Assembly (NCBI GenBank): GCA_009733775.1
Contig: WOGZ01000306.1
Coordinates: forward strand, 9,666 to 39,220
Source of the DNA: Alectoria sarmentosa
Lineage: Eukaryota > Ascomycota > Lecanoromycetes > Lecanorales > Parmeliaceae
Direction: 5' to 3'
Length of the DNA: 29,555 nt
Shown: positions 11,553 through 21,116 of the stretch, piece after piece
Layout: every line of letters starts with the position of its first letter
How positions within the stretch are numbered: the stretch's first letter is position 1
The notes under the pieces: generated by a model
Told to the model about the DNA's origin: nothing
Database searches by the model: none
Seen by the model: only the letters and a program-made list of their open reading frames with translations
Made by a program: the position numbers and the translations under genes

Positions 11553-12654
11553 TTATAGCCCGGATACTTTCGCATACTCTGAAGCGACTCGACGGTCTGC
11601 TTCGGCGCTGAGGATATGCGCCTTTGCGGCGGCTTCGAGTGCAGCTGCGATACCACTAGAAGAGCTTCGATCAGCGGCAGTCTGGAATTGAGAGGCTGTA
11701 TGAATGCTTTGGGTTGGCGCTGCTGCATTCTTTCCCGATGGATATTCTTCTAGCTGAGGAGACCTCCCGCCCTCTCTGCGGCCATCAACATAGTCTCTGT
11801 TGTGCTTGACTGATCTAATCAACTTTGTTCTTAACCTATTGTGAAGTAACAGGTTCTCGATAGCCTTTGCACGCCCGCGAGCGAGAAGAACAGTCCACAA
11901 TATCCAGTGCTTAGGATGTAAGCAATGAAGACATTACGGCTGTTAATCTTGCCAGCACCTATATCCAGATTCTTTGTCCATACGAAGCCTTGATAGATGG
12001 CCAGACCAGAATGAAAGCAAAGATAGCATATGACATCATGGTGTATGGCGCGGATAGAATGAACATAGCAGATAATGATGCTTCCCTTTCTTTCTTCTTT
12101 CCTGTTCCTGTCTCTTCTGACAAGCACTGAGGAGCTGCGCTAAGCCAGTCGCGGACGAGCACCGGCTGGTATAACTTTCCGATATCTCTTGACAGACTAC
12201 AGGCGAAGTACACCGACAGGCAGCCGGCCACTGGTGCGAAAAGTAGGGAGGCACGAGCGGTTCAATGCGCTAGACTTAGGTCCGGCAGGGAAAGAGCCGT
12301 CAGCGCGACTTGGGCGATAATGGCACCCTATAAGCTTCTCAGTCTCTGAGAAATCCGTAAAGCCTCGAGTAGTTTCGGGCCCGGTCTACGAGGGGCACTC
12401 ACAGCGATAGCAGTCATATTACATTCATTGATGACTGAGTCTCGAAAACGTAGTGCTTCATCATCGCTGCCCCGGAGTACGACTAGTTGGAGTCTTTCAT
12501 ACTCGGATGCCGTACTCCCAAAGAAAGTTGATATGAAGAATCCTGCCGTTCCTCCGTAAGATTGGGAAATGGTCGCCCTTTCGTAGGCTCGGATCTGAAG
12601 GGCAATCTGGACTCAGCTAGCAACGCTGCTTGCAACGCCAATGATGTCTGTCAT
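11553..12654 (-). pseudogene. Broken multi-pass membrane protein gene (fungal family of unknown function)
   Basis: The ATG is at 12654. Exon 1 (12654-12403) ends NECNMTAIA at a GTGAGT donor; a 75-nt intron (12402-12328) precedes exon 2 at 12327, beginning GAIIAQVALTALSL. Two in-frame TGA codons (12615-12613 and 12264-12262) sit where the family, as I recall it, has other residues; the second is in LAH*TARASL, where Trp is expected. Near 12008 the frame must slip to continue from APYTMMSYAIFAFIL to GLAIYQGFVWTKNLD, and again near 11890 to reach a helical tail ending SEYAKVSGL at 11553. There are hydrophobic segments at about 12325-12285, 12250-12210, 12065-11985 and 11940-11885. The layout matches a widespread fungal integral-membrane family of unknown role. 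Two nonsense changes and two frame breaks make a functional product unlikely. The TGG-to-TGA changes are not the classic RIP context. Confidence 0.72.
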
Positions 12655-13056
12655 AGCGCCTATTCCGTTAATTCAGCAGCAACTGTTGGTCAAGCCGCTC
12701 AGGGTGCGCGTAGAAGAAGACGTGTATTCCAACTGTAAGAGCTCAGACTGGTTTAAAACATGCTTTCAGTTGAATCATCCCAACTGCACTGTACTAGATG
12801 ATAGGTAGATGGTATGAATGCTGGAAGGAACTGTCAGCTGAGGAGGGAACTGAAGGTGAGTTTCAAGTAGAATACGCATTAGCGTGAGCTCATACCGGCT
12901 TAACTATATGTAGTTAGCGTGTGAAAAAAAGGTGGATTTCTTGGCATGAAAACAAAGCCCGCTCCACATCAGATGAAATGATGAGCATCACCCATCTATC
13001 AACGAAACATCAACAAAAGTGTTGGCCCGCTCATCATTACGGCTCTTCTCAACGCT
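12655..13056. other. Short intergenic stretch
   Basis: Separates the membrane-protein pseudogene (minus) from a plus-strand remnant. Normal composition. No gene, RNA or repeat seen; it would hold the old divergent promoters. Confidence 0.4.
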
Positions 13057-13209
13057 ATGTCTTCCGCAACAACCAGAAGCAGCATCGCGATTGTCCTGAA
13101 CATAGGCAGCAGTGAGGTCCCTCTAGATCTTCAAGTCGCAGCCAACCGCCGACATCTTCTCCAGGATCTTCGCCGAAGCTATGAAGAGTTCGAAACCAAC
13201 CGATTCTAG
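13057..13209 (+). pseudogene. Possible N-terminal remnant of a fungal protein (50 codons)
   Basis: The ATG frame reads MSSATTRSSIAIVLNIGSSE and continues to RRHLLQDLRRSYEEFETNRF, then stops at TAG. Codon use looks real, and the VDLxxAAxRRxLLxDLRxxY pattern resembles the start of a fungal protein family of unknown function in which Arg-Trp usually follows the last Arg; the TAG may be a mutated TGG. Downstream the frame stays protein-like to about 13290, where the MITE-like element begins. Too short for a firm call; it could be a small protein instead. Confidence 0.35.
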
Positions 13210-13294
13210 CCATTAGAAATTTCCCCTCTACCACCTCTTGGCGTACGATGGACTCGAGGGGGTTCCAGCACGCAGAGCGATCGGATGAGCAGTA

Positions 13295-13406
13295 GGGCAA
13301 ATTACTACTTCATACCCCAGACCATGCTTTTATTACATTTTCATACCCCAAATTACTGAATCATATCTCATCATCAAAAAAAGAAATATGATTCGATAAT
13401 TTGTTA
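13295..13406 (+). repeat. Left terminal inverted repeat of the MITE-like element
   Basis: Begins GGGCAAATTACTACTTCATA and ends GATAATTTGTTA. It is the inverted partner of 13948-14059. It includes two copies of a CATACCCC motif. Confidence 0.88.
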
Positions 13407-13489
13407 TAAATAGAAATATGATTCGATAATTTATCATTAAAGTGTAAATTTGAATATAAAGTGTAAAGTAAAGTATATTAAATATAAAT

Positions 13490-13585
13490 ATAATAATTAT
13501 AATTAAATATGAGTACGATTGTATGAATATAACAATTATAATCAAATATAAATATAATCGTATAAGTATAATAATCATAATTAAA
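13490..13585. repeat. AT-rich tandem repeat of about 40 bp inside the MITE-like element
   Basis: Roughly two and a half imperfect copies of a unit containing AATTATAATTAAATATRARTAYRATYGTATRARTATAA lie one after another. The exact period is uncertain by a few bases. Confidence 0.5.
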
Positions 13586-13746
13586 TCATTTATATTAAAC
13601 ATTTCGAAGAGCTTTATAAGTATTTAAAACTCAGTTAAATAAATCTTCGCCCGAGATTTTCACCCCCGAAATAAATTATTACGCTATTTAAAACAAGCTT
13701 TTTAAACTTGAAATTCTCATAAAATGATAATGAAATAAGTTTTCAA

Positions 13747-13797
13747 TATCTCGAAATTTTTAATGTCTCGAAATTTTTAATATCTCGAAATTCTCAA
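13747..13797. repeat. 17-bp tandem repeat, three copies
   Basis: Units TATCTCGAAATTTTTAA, TGTCTCGAAATTTTTAA and TATCTCGAAATTCTCAA follow each other exactly. A degraded fourth unit (TAATTCGAGG) follows. Confidence 0.85.
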
Positions 13798-13947
13798 TAA
13801 TTCGAGGTTTTTTAATTAAGCATAAATATGATAATTATTTTGAAAGATCGCATGCGATTATATTCGCGATTATCATATTCATGATTAGCATACTTTATTT
13901 TACACTTTATATCAAAATGATAAATTCCCGAATCATACCCTTATAAT

Positions 13948-14059
13948 TAACAAATCATCGAATCATATCTCTTTTTTTGATGATGAGGTATGATTCAATA
14001 ATTTGGGGTATGAATATGTAATAAAAGCATGGTCTGGGGTATGAAGTAGTAGTTTGCCC
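13948..14059 (-). repeat. Right terminal inverted repeat of the MITE-like element
   Basis: Read in reverse it begins GGGCAAACTACTACTTCATA and matches the left repeat over 112 bp. A T6 run follows the outer end on the plus strand. Confidence 0.88.
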
Positions 14060-14066
14060 TTTTTTG

Positions 14067-14255
14067 TCGGCTGAAGTAGCCAATCTAAAGCAAACCGCAG
14101 CCAGATCTTGGGCTCGAAAGGACGCCGGAAAGACGAAAGTGTAAACGGCACTCGTAGGCATCTTGAGCGAAATTGGAGAGCGAGTGAAACGAGAGTTTGA
14201 CAACGGTTCGACCCCCCCCCCCCCCCCCAGGCAGAAGACGGCAGCTCTTGTATGA
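14067..14255 (+). pseudogene. Possible C-terminal gene remnant with a proline tract
   Basis: In one plus frame the DNA reads SAEVANLKQTAARSWARK, then an in-frame TAA at 14142, then TALVGILSEIGERVKREF, a six-proline run encoded by the poly-C tract, and a TGA stop at 14253. Codon content is protein-like and the strand matches the remnant left of the MITE-like element, so the two could be parts of one interrupted gene. I recognise no family, and the frame depends on the poly-C length. Confidence 0.3.
14212..14228. repeat. Homopolymer of 17 C
   Basis: An uninterrupted run of 17 cytosines between GGTTCGA and AGGCAGAAG. It is prone to slippage and sequencing error; its length decides the reading frame of the surrounding possible remnant. 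Confidence 0.95.
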
Positions 14256-14644
14256 CTCCACGATCGACCGGAGCACGAATGTTGCTGCGCTGGTTGGTAA
14301 TACACACATGTATTGACATCGTCTCGATTTCAAAAGTATTCGACCTCAATAAATCAATCCAAGTATCGTAGCACTAAGAAAAAAATTTACATTCATATAT
14401 CATGAACCAGTGATGAAAAATAATGGAAATAACAATGTAGCATGTATCGAGTCTAGCAAAAGGTTTCCTATCATACGAGGGATGTCTGTGGCCGAAGAAC
14501 CACGTATTTCCAATCTGTTGAAAAGATGGTTGGTTCCCAGCCTCCTCCGGCCTGTTGGCATGCCAGCCACATGATTAATACTGTATATAGGGTTTGCTCC
14601 AGGGGAACTTTGGGAGAACAATCAATCCATCCTTCATATCCTCA
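14256..14644. other. Short intergenic stretch
   Basis: Normal to slightly AT-rich sequence downstream of the F-box gene. It should hold the 3' UTR of that gene. No gene, RNA or repeat was found. Confidence 0.4.
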
Positions 14645-16603
14645 TTAATAATTCAACAAAATCTCCGCCCCAGCCTCGATTATCCTGTCATACAGGAAAC
14701 CCTCGCTCCCAGCCTCCGATTCCATAAGAGGCGTATCCCACAAGTTCCATCCTTGCTCTTTACGCTTTTGCAATTGCCATTCTAGCATGGGCAGAATGCC
14801 GCTTGATTCCTTCCACTTTTCTTCGTATTGGGCGAGCTTGGGACTCCAGCCAGCTGCTTGGATCTCGTAGGCTTGCTCTGGGTTACCTGGCGGATTGCCG
14901 CGTGTCTGGCTGCTGTTGGCTTCGATCATTTGAGAGAGGACTGCCGGTGGCATGGCGTCCAGGTAGTCTTTGGTCTTCTGTTCTGCCTCTTCACGTTCTA
15001 TCTGGCGACGATCATTTTCCAGGTGACGAGAAGGGCCCTGCAAATACTCTACCTTTATTTCTTGGTCTTTCCTTCCTGCTGTTGATGTCCTTGTAGCCTT
15101 GATGATTTGTCCTGAACTCCCAGTGACGCCTCCAGGATTGTCCCAATCAGAGGGATGAGCATCGTCGCGTACGGTGAAAGACTTGAGGTTCGACTCAGTA
15201 CTGTGTTCAATTAAACGTCGAAACCCATATTCGACATCTGTGAGGGAAGGCTTATTTTCTTCATATGGCCAGGATTTTACAGCATGTATGATGAGATTTG
15301 ACAGTTGGGAAAACTGGCCCAGGACAGAGAGATACTCCAGTGACTGAGATTCATTGGTCAGCGCGAGATGAGTTGGGGGAATAGGGGGGAAATCTTGCCC
15401 AACAATCAGGAGGCCAAAGAAGGTTCACGGCCAAATCAGTCAATCCTGGACAGCACCTTTGTGCACACAGCAAACGGTGGAGTGATATCTGCTGCATACA
15501 GTCCCAGTGACTTGCGCGGCCTGAGCTGAAATGTATCGCTAGTGACTTTAGTGAAGGGCCACAGATCTCCAATGCCGGAAGGGGGAATTGCACAAGTACG
15601 TCCCGTAATTTCAACTCTGTGAGCATTGTAGTGCGTGAGCATATTTGTAACAATGAATCTTCGTATCCTTCACCCGCATTAATGAGGTTTATCGATCTGA
15701 GTGACTCCTCGCAGCCATGAAGCCCATCCAGCAGACGGTGATTGCAAATTGTCAGTCTTTCCAACCTAAGCCAGCCTCCCTTTGCTCCCCAATAGACTAG
15801 GTCTTCGGTCTCAAATGTTTTGTCGGTGACCGAAAGGTCCGAGAGTTGAGGTAAGGGGTCCTCAAATTTCACGTCATACCAAATTCCCAATGATCCAGCG
15901 TTATAGCTCTCCTGGGAATAAGTAGTAAGACTCCGTAGGCCTGGACAATTTCTCAAAACCCAGAAAAGGTTTTTCTTCGCAGCAAGCGCTCGTTTTTCAC
16001 CGCCTCGGAAGGCAGCATTAGGCATGCAGACCTGGAGAGAACATAGCATATGAGGTGCTAGCTTTAGAGATATCCAGTCTTTGGTGATATGGCATTTGTA
16101 AAAGTCAGTGCGTATATGGAGATGACTTTTCGGCCAGCGCTGGCGAAGCGGCTCCAGAAAAGCCGCTGGAAATGAGCCTTCAACATCCCAGGAAAGTGAC
16201 TCTAGCTGACTCAAATTGGGAACCATGCTCTGCAACAGCGCTAGAGTATCTGGATGAACGACGGTGCGGCTGAAGACATGAATACTTCTGACCATAGCAC
16301 GGACTGAAGGCCCAGCAGAGAGCCGTACGACGAGCGTGCTGACAGGCCGGTTGATACACTCGCGGCTACGTGTGTAGGAGCTAGAGTAGGTATGTTCAGA
16401 GATGTCAATACGGATGCTCTTGTAGATGAGAGGTATTGCGATCATGTAGATGCGACGAGACACCAGCGCAACCGAAAGTAAACTCGAAATAGTGTCATCG
16501 CGCAGCTTTATAGCGTTAGCTATGCCATTCAACAACTTGAAGTCCCTCTTACCTGTGTGAAGATCTCATACAAGACCTCAACGGGCATTTGTACTAGCTC
16601 CAT
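14645..16603 (-). CDS. F-box protein with leucine-rich-like region; frame broken by one base
   Basis: Exon 1 (16603-16553) encodes MELVQMPVEVLYEIFTQ. A 47-nt intron (16552-16506; donor GTAAGA, branch GCTAAC, acceptor AAG) joins it to LRDDTISSLLSVALVSRR, together forming an N-terminal F-box (residues 1 to about 45), the Skp1-binding part of SCF ubiquitin ligases. The rest has repeated hydrophobic strand-loop units (LSQLESLSW, LPQLSDLSV, LRLERLTIC, LTELKLRDV, PSLKSLAIHF) like degenerate leucine-rich repeats for substrate binding. As written the frame stops at 15351, giving 401 residues. A second frame carries on from LTNESQSLEYLSVLGQFSQL to ILLNY at 14645, with a charged helix RHLENDRRQIEREEAEQ. 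Dropping one C from the six-C run (15384-15389 on the plus strand) joins them into 636 residues. This may be a real disabling mutation, a strain-specific allele, or a sequence error. Confidence 0.82.
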
Positions 16604-18331
16604 TGTGAGTGCTTATAGGTTGCTCATTTCCTTGTGAAAGTTGAAATGTCTGAGTCCTTGAGTCTGAGAAACGCACGTGAACTGGGAGAGAAGGCCGCGC
16701 CGGACGGCTAGAAAAGCCAGCGTCTCGAATATGAATTGTCAAGGTCCAAGCAAGTTAGAAGACCACGATCCTAGCTAGTGGTTTACGCAAGAAGAAGAAA
16801 GACCAATCAGTGGTGGAGTCAAAGGTTGAGAGGTAGAACAAGGTGTTATCAGAGACTGGGTTTCGAGGACTCATGACGCCAAGAGACGTCTTAAAAGCTA
16901 GTACTAAGCCAATCTAGGCCCAATCAGCTCACCGGTGTTGTGAGAGGGCTGGAACCATGACAGGTCGACATCTTCACCTGAGCGCGCTAACCGTAAGGAA
17001 ACAATAAGGTCCTGGTTTCAATTTGAGGTGCTTCGCAGCTAGCGAAACAGAACATTCTCCATTTGATATGCAACTTGGCCTGAAATCTACCAACGAATGC
17101 TATCAGACTTTTTTGAGTAATTAGAGCTTACATACTCGAATACCTACATCACACACACGAATAAGAGCACTCAAAAGACATCCATAACGCTCAGGCCGTC
17201 CCAGCGCCAGGGCTAGCAAGCGAACAGAGGCCTGAACAGACATACTCTACTCTCGTACCCCAGCGCCAAGAACCCTCCCATGTCCGTACCACGACGAGTG
17301 GAAATGAAGCATTATACAAGTGCGGGCGGGTAGGACAAGGATCCCATGGCTCTTCAATCAATATCATCTGTTTTAGCGCCATTGATCGATCCAGGACAGG
17401 TATATATAACACTCCTTCATGCCAGGTAGTCTCCTGTTCTGAACCACGTGTGTGAAACACACACCATGCGACCGTGCGATATCTACCTGCTATGCGATAT
17501 CCTCTATGCAGCTCACTGAACTCACAGTCACAATGTAGCGATGAGGACCAGCGCTCCACCACAACAAATATTGACTTACTCCCCTAATAGCGCTAGCTAT
17601 ATCTAACCCCACAGAAAAGTTCTAGGTTTGCTTACAAACTCATCACATCCAGCAAACCGCCCTCTTCATCTCATTTCACACTATCTCCTCAATAAGCACA
17701 TTCGCCCGAAATCTCTATTCAACTTCTCCTTCGAATTTCTCCATCTCTGCTCCGATGGTGTTTTTTGTGTAGAAGTGATTTGCTACAAGATTATTCTAGA
17801 GTATGAGGATTTTCTTTGGGTAGGATTCTGCATTTGAGCCGTTTGAAAGGCTGTTCTGGCTGTTCAAAACCAGTCCTACAGCTTCACATTTTCCTCCAGG
17901 CGTCATTGTTGTCAAATGGACAGGACGGTGAGTCGCTATTTTCTCAGTGGGCATCCCTTTGCCTACAGATGAAACCTACGTCAAGGTTAGGTGTGGAAAC
18001 CAGAGTTGAGAAGCATGAGAACGAAAACAGCAGTTTCAAAGCGGGGAGATATTGGTGTTCTCCGAGAGCTGTTTGGTGGAAAAAGGAAACTCCTCGGCAG
18101 CTGCGAGGATTAGATCAAGACTTTCAAGGCAGCGGTTGAAAGCCTGAATCATGGGCAGATAAAATTCCTCTAGACCATAGCCTCGACCATGACAAGGGTA
18201 CTAGATTGATAGGGGAGCCTGACAGCACGAATGACATGATTCTCCACTTTTTGATCCTTAATCATAGTTTCCCTATTCTTCATCTGACCTTAACGACAGA
18301 ACCAAAGTCCACACCGCGCAACTCCTCATTG
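16604..18331. other. Intergenic stretch of about 1.7 kb
   Basis: Promoter side of the F-box gene and 3' side of the RING gene. A minus-strand frame at 17191-17562 is open for 123 codons with balanced codon content but has no ATG near its start, and I recognise no family. Plus-strand frames at 17628-17837 and 17816-18139 are also unrecognised. A TGCGATATC motif occurs twice within about 30 bases near 17475-17505. No RNA gene or mobile element was seen. Confidence 0.4.
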
Positions 18332-19285
18332 CTATGAATTCTCCCTTACAAAGGTCAAAATACCCACCAAACCCTCCGCCTTGTGAAGGAGAAACCTGAG
18401 CGCCAGCCCCAAGACCACAGCGCCGAAAACAGTCTTGAATCCCCATGGTATCCCACAGACAATCATCACGGCCCCCACAACGTAACCGCAACCCCAAGCT
18501 TCCAGGTTCACTTCCATTGATGCTTTCAGATCTCGAATCATCGCAATCAAGATGTCCTCACCCGTACGCGGGAAATCCCACAAAAGGCCCGCAATGGCAA
18601 TTGCGACACCTGCAGTAAAGAAGAAGAAGAAAAGCCCGATCCGGACTTCTGATCGTCGTCGCAAGCGCGATACTTGGTCCCGAAGCGCAGAGAGGAGACC
18701 AGCGTCCACTCGATCTTCTCGTCCCTCTATAACACGTTCATCCACTCGTGCAGGGTTTCCTCGGGTCAGTATCGCCGAATCATGACACATCATATCCAGA
18801 AACTCCTCCCACACCACCATAACCCTATCGCTATCCTTGCTCACGACCCACAGCGCTTTCTCGCCCCAAATCGCCTCCTCAAAGTCTCGGAGCAGCTCCA
18901 TCTTTTGATAGCGTGAAATACCGTTACGGGCCACGACAGCGAGGATCTCCAGTCGGGCGAACGACGATGCCAGGCGGGGGTTGAGATGCTTTCTAGTTCT
19001 CTGGGGGTCGAGGATCGGCGCGCGGCAAAGGAAGCAATGATTGTTGAAACTAGCTGACAGGATCCAGCGAGCGAGGCATTGGAAACCGAGTACATGACCG
19101 CACGCTAGTACCACAGGACGATGGACTGTGCCGCCGAGTTTCCAACGGTTGTTTTGGTAGGGTTCAATACAGATGGCGCATGATTCTTGCTCGAGACTAG
19201 GGGTGATCTGAACGGTTGGGATATGGCAAAGGAACTGGAATTTGATGATGTTTTTATCCAGCTGGGACCTGACACGCGCCGGCAT
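18332..19285 (-). CDS. RING-finger protein with C-terminal membrane segments
   Basis: A single-exon frame of 317 residues. ATG 19285 (context CCATCATGC) is the first ATG in the frame; the open frame extends 46 codons further up but only from a TTG. The RING lies at residues 36-87: C36-x2-C39, CGH with C62 and H64, C70, and C84-x2-C87. The ligand expected three residues after the His is Gly67, so only seven of eight usual zinc ligands are seen. That substitution occurs in many fungal RING proteins as I recall them, but may weaken the second zinc site. A helical region follows (110-215), then hydrophobic segments at about 216-236 (a run of five Phe), 264-284 and 286-302, suggesting membrane anchoring. 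The likely role is an E3 ubiquitin ligase at an internal membrane; the partner is unknown. An upstream exon with a GTGAGT donor at about 19392 is possible but lacks an ATG. Confidence 0.8.
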   Translation of the reverse strand: MPARVRSQLDKNIIKFQFLCHIPTVQITPSLEQESCAICIEPYQNNRWKLGGTVHRPVVLACGHVLGFQCLARWILSASFNNHCFLCRAPILDPQRTRKHLNPRLASSFARLEILAVVARNGISRYQKMELLRDFEEAIWGEKALWVVSKDSDRVMVVWEEFLDMMCHDSAILTRGNPARVDERVIEGREDRVDAGLLSALRDQVSRLRRRSEVRIGLFFFFFTAGVAIAIAGLLWDFPRTGEDILIAMIRDLKASMEVNLEAWGCGYVVGAVMIVCGIPWGFKTVFGAVVLGLALRFLLHKAEGLVGILTFVRENS

Positions 19286-20726
19286 GATGGCGGGCTGGAA
19301 GTAAGAGTGTAGGTTGTTTCCTGAGGGAGCGAAACGAGGACGTGGAAACAGCGGACGTTTGTAGCTTTGAGAGCTTGTTGAAGGCGACTCACGCTGAGAC
19401 TGGGAATCGGTCGATATTGCCAAATATGGTGGCTATAATGGAGTTTGTATATAGATGAGAGAGGCACAATGATACGGACGTGCCTCAGAGTAAGGATTCT
19501 TTTAGAGTGTCATGAACGCAGAGTGTTGATGAAAAGCATCGGTGTTGTGCGACAATCAGATGCTTAACACAAGTCATGACCAATCGTAGTCTCAGCTCAT
19601 AAATAAGATCTGAGAATGCTTGACACAAGCAGCAACCAATGAGATTCACAGTACATAGTCAAAGCCTTGGATTTATCCATCTCTGCCCAGTGATGGCGAT
19701 GTTGCACCAATTAATTGTTCCAGTAGCAGCGATAGAAAATAAAAGACAGCTACACTATTGTACCAGCGCCATTTGGAATCGAACTTCAATACCATTAAAT
19801 ACCATCAGCGAACAGTGATACGGTTGGTATCTAGTAGTTGATAATGCAACTATGACATCAAAACCATCTGCTTTAACTGATAATGAAATAGTGTTGTCGA
19901 GGTTTTTTTCTCTCGTGAAATTTGATGAGTTGATTAGCTAAATAAGCGCCGGTTTGATCCTTTTAGGCTCTAAAGGCAGATCTCTTGGCATTTCTTGGCA
20001 TCTTTGACATCTCAGGTATATTATCAAATTTTCCGCTTTTCATGAAATTTTGTTTATATTTCATAGTCAGGAGTCATGGACGTTCTGGATAGTCATGCGT
20101 CCACTCGCAACTCCTTCAATAGTTGGATGGGTGCAGTAGCATTCACTTGAAAACTATCACCAATACAGAGCACAGTAAAAGGGGTAAACGGTCTTGCCAT
20201 GGAGATTATATAGCGTTCAAACCTGCAGAAACACCCGCAAATCCATCCCCAGCGAAATGAAGGCTTCGCATCTGAGACACGGAGCACATCGCGTAAGACT
20301 TCAATTCGCAAAACTTCTCCTCAACATTTTTAATCCATGACCTCGAAAGCCTTTCTCAACATCAAGCTCCAGTCCTTCCACCGCATCCTCCAGCGCTCGC
20401 TTGTCGCTGGCGCTGCGCCCAATTCTGCGAAATTTGGCAGGACTCGGGGGCAAATGCATTTCGTTTAAGTGAATTCAAAGATTTTTTGATTTCCGGTTTG
20501 AGGCGTTGACTCTGGTGGATTGATCAGCCAAGGCTTTCGCTGAGCTGGCGTTACTGCCGTAGGGGACGACGGAGCTGAGGTATTGATAGAGATGAGACAG
20601 TAAGACGAGGCAACTGCAAAGGAGACGGTAAGCGATCTTGGCATGCTTGCGGGACGGTCAGCAAACGGACAGGCAGGCTCTGAAAGCCATAAGTTCGCTG
20701 CCACAACATTCGATGGAGCAACTCAC
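19286..20726. other. Mostly non-coding stretch upstream of the RING gene
   Basis: About 1.4 kb. Up to 20300 I see no gene. On the minus strand at 20459-20301 a 52-codon ATG frame (begins MHLPPSPAKFRRIGRSASDK) has coding-like content. It could be the cytoplasmic tail or a last exon of the rhodopsin-domain pseudogene upstream on the same strand, or an unrelated remnant. A minus frame at 20704-20465 follows the pseudogene's last recognisable codon but does not match its family. Confidence 0.4.
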
Positions 20727-21116
20727 AGCCCGCCGGTCAAGAACATTGCAGACACTCTCATCTTTTGTCGTGTCGACATCTGCGAGTTCCAGATTAAATA
20801 GACGGGCACGCTCAGCATCGCCATGTCGGAGAGCATGTTGAAAACAGCCGAGGCAAGATACAGGTCGTTACCGTTTAAGCATTGACCAGTTTCTTCAGGG
20901 TTCTAGATCTTGCTGCGTGGGAAGCACAGGAAAATTAAAACGAAAAAGAAAGTGATATCAAAGATTCCATTCGCGGTAATGAGAAATTGGGTAAGCCAAT
21001 AGCATACGTCTCGATGCACTGAACAGAAGATCCGGAGAACGAGCAGCATGATCGAAACCTTTGTCAAGAACAACGCCAGATTGTAAATTGTGTCTCCGTA
21101 ATCGGTGTAATAGGAT
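20727..21116 (-). pseudogene. Rhodopsin-domain integral membrane protein remnant (fungal seven-helix family)
   Basis: The minus frame reads SYYTDYGDTIYNLALFLTKV, then a VSIMLLVLRIF segment, a helix around FDITFFFVLIFLCFP, then SKI*NPEETGQCLNGNDLYL, AVFNMLSDMAMLSVPVYLIW and STRQKMRVSAMFLTGGL, ending at a GTGAGT donor (20726). This is the core of the fungal rhodopsin-domain membrane family: LTKVSIMLL helix, C-P-x-x-x-I-W-x(6-8)-G-x-C-x-N signature, and a DxxxLxxP helix before basic residues. The TAG at 20905-20903 replaces the conserved Trp; TGG to TAG is CpA to TpA on the other strand, as RIP would make. The exon appears to start at an AG acceptor at 21117; possible N-terminal traces around 21230 contain stops. 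Family members are receptor-like, some needed for host sensing in plant pathogens; this copy looks inactive. Confidence 0.75.

Larger units (their letters stand above)
13295..14059. mobile_element. MITE-like element with long terminal inverted repeats
   Basis: The left 112 bp (13295-13406) and right 112 bp (14059-13948 read in reverse) begin GGGCAAA and align without gaps, with about eight mismatches, mostly C/T or G/A. Weaker inverted similarity continues to about 13476 on the left and 13882 on the right; the left arm carries an extra 15-bp duplicated piece. Inside are about 400 AT-rich bases without a transposase frame, so it would be non-autonomous. I see no clear target-site duplication: the left flank is GAGCAGTA and the right is TTTTTTGT, so a TA duplication mutated on one side is possible but not shown. 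The outer TIR ends keep normal composition while the interior is AT-rich. Confidence 0.8.

Noticed and set aside
13333..13602. Ile/Tyr-rich minus frame inside the MITE-like element
   Set aside because: Made of AT-rich tandem repeat; no transposase motif.
13490..13800. Repeat arrays considered as a CRISPR-like structure
   Set aside because: The units are directly adjacent without unique spacers, and the host is a fungus.
14205..14220. GGTTCGACCC resembling a tRNA B box
   Set aside because: No A box at the right distance, no cloverleaf, and the poly-C run replaces the acceptor side.
15421..15460. A 35-nt intron to explain the F-box frame break
   Set aside because: GTGAAC...AAG is shorter than any other intron here and does not restore the downstream frame.
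17191..17562. 123-codon minus frame as a gene
   Set aside because: It begins at GTG without an ATG near the start, and no family or splice structure is convincing.
19105..19467. Upstream exon for the RING gene ending at a GTGAGT donor near 19392
   Set aside because: The open frame starts with GTG, not ATG, and the existing ATG at 19285 with a full RING needs no extra exon.
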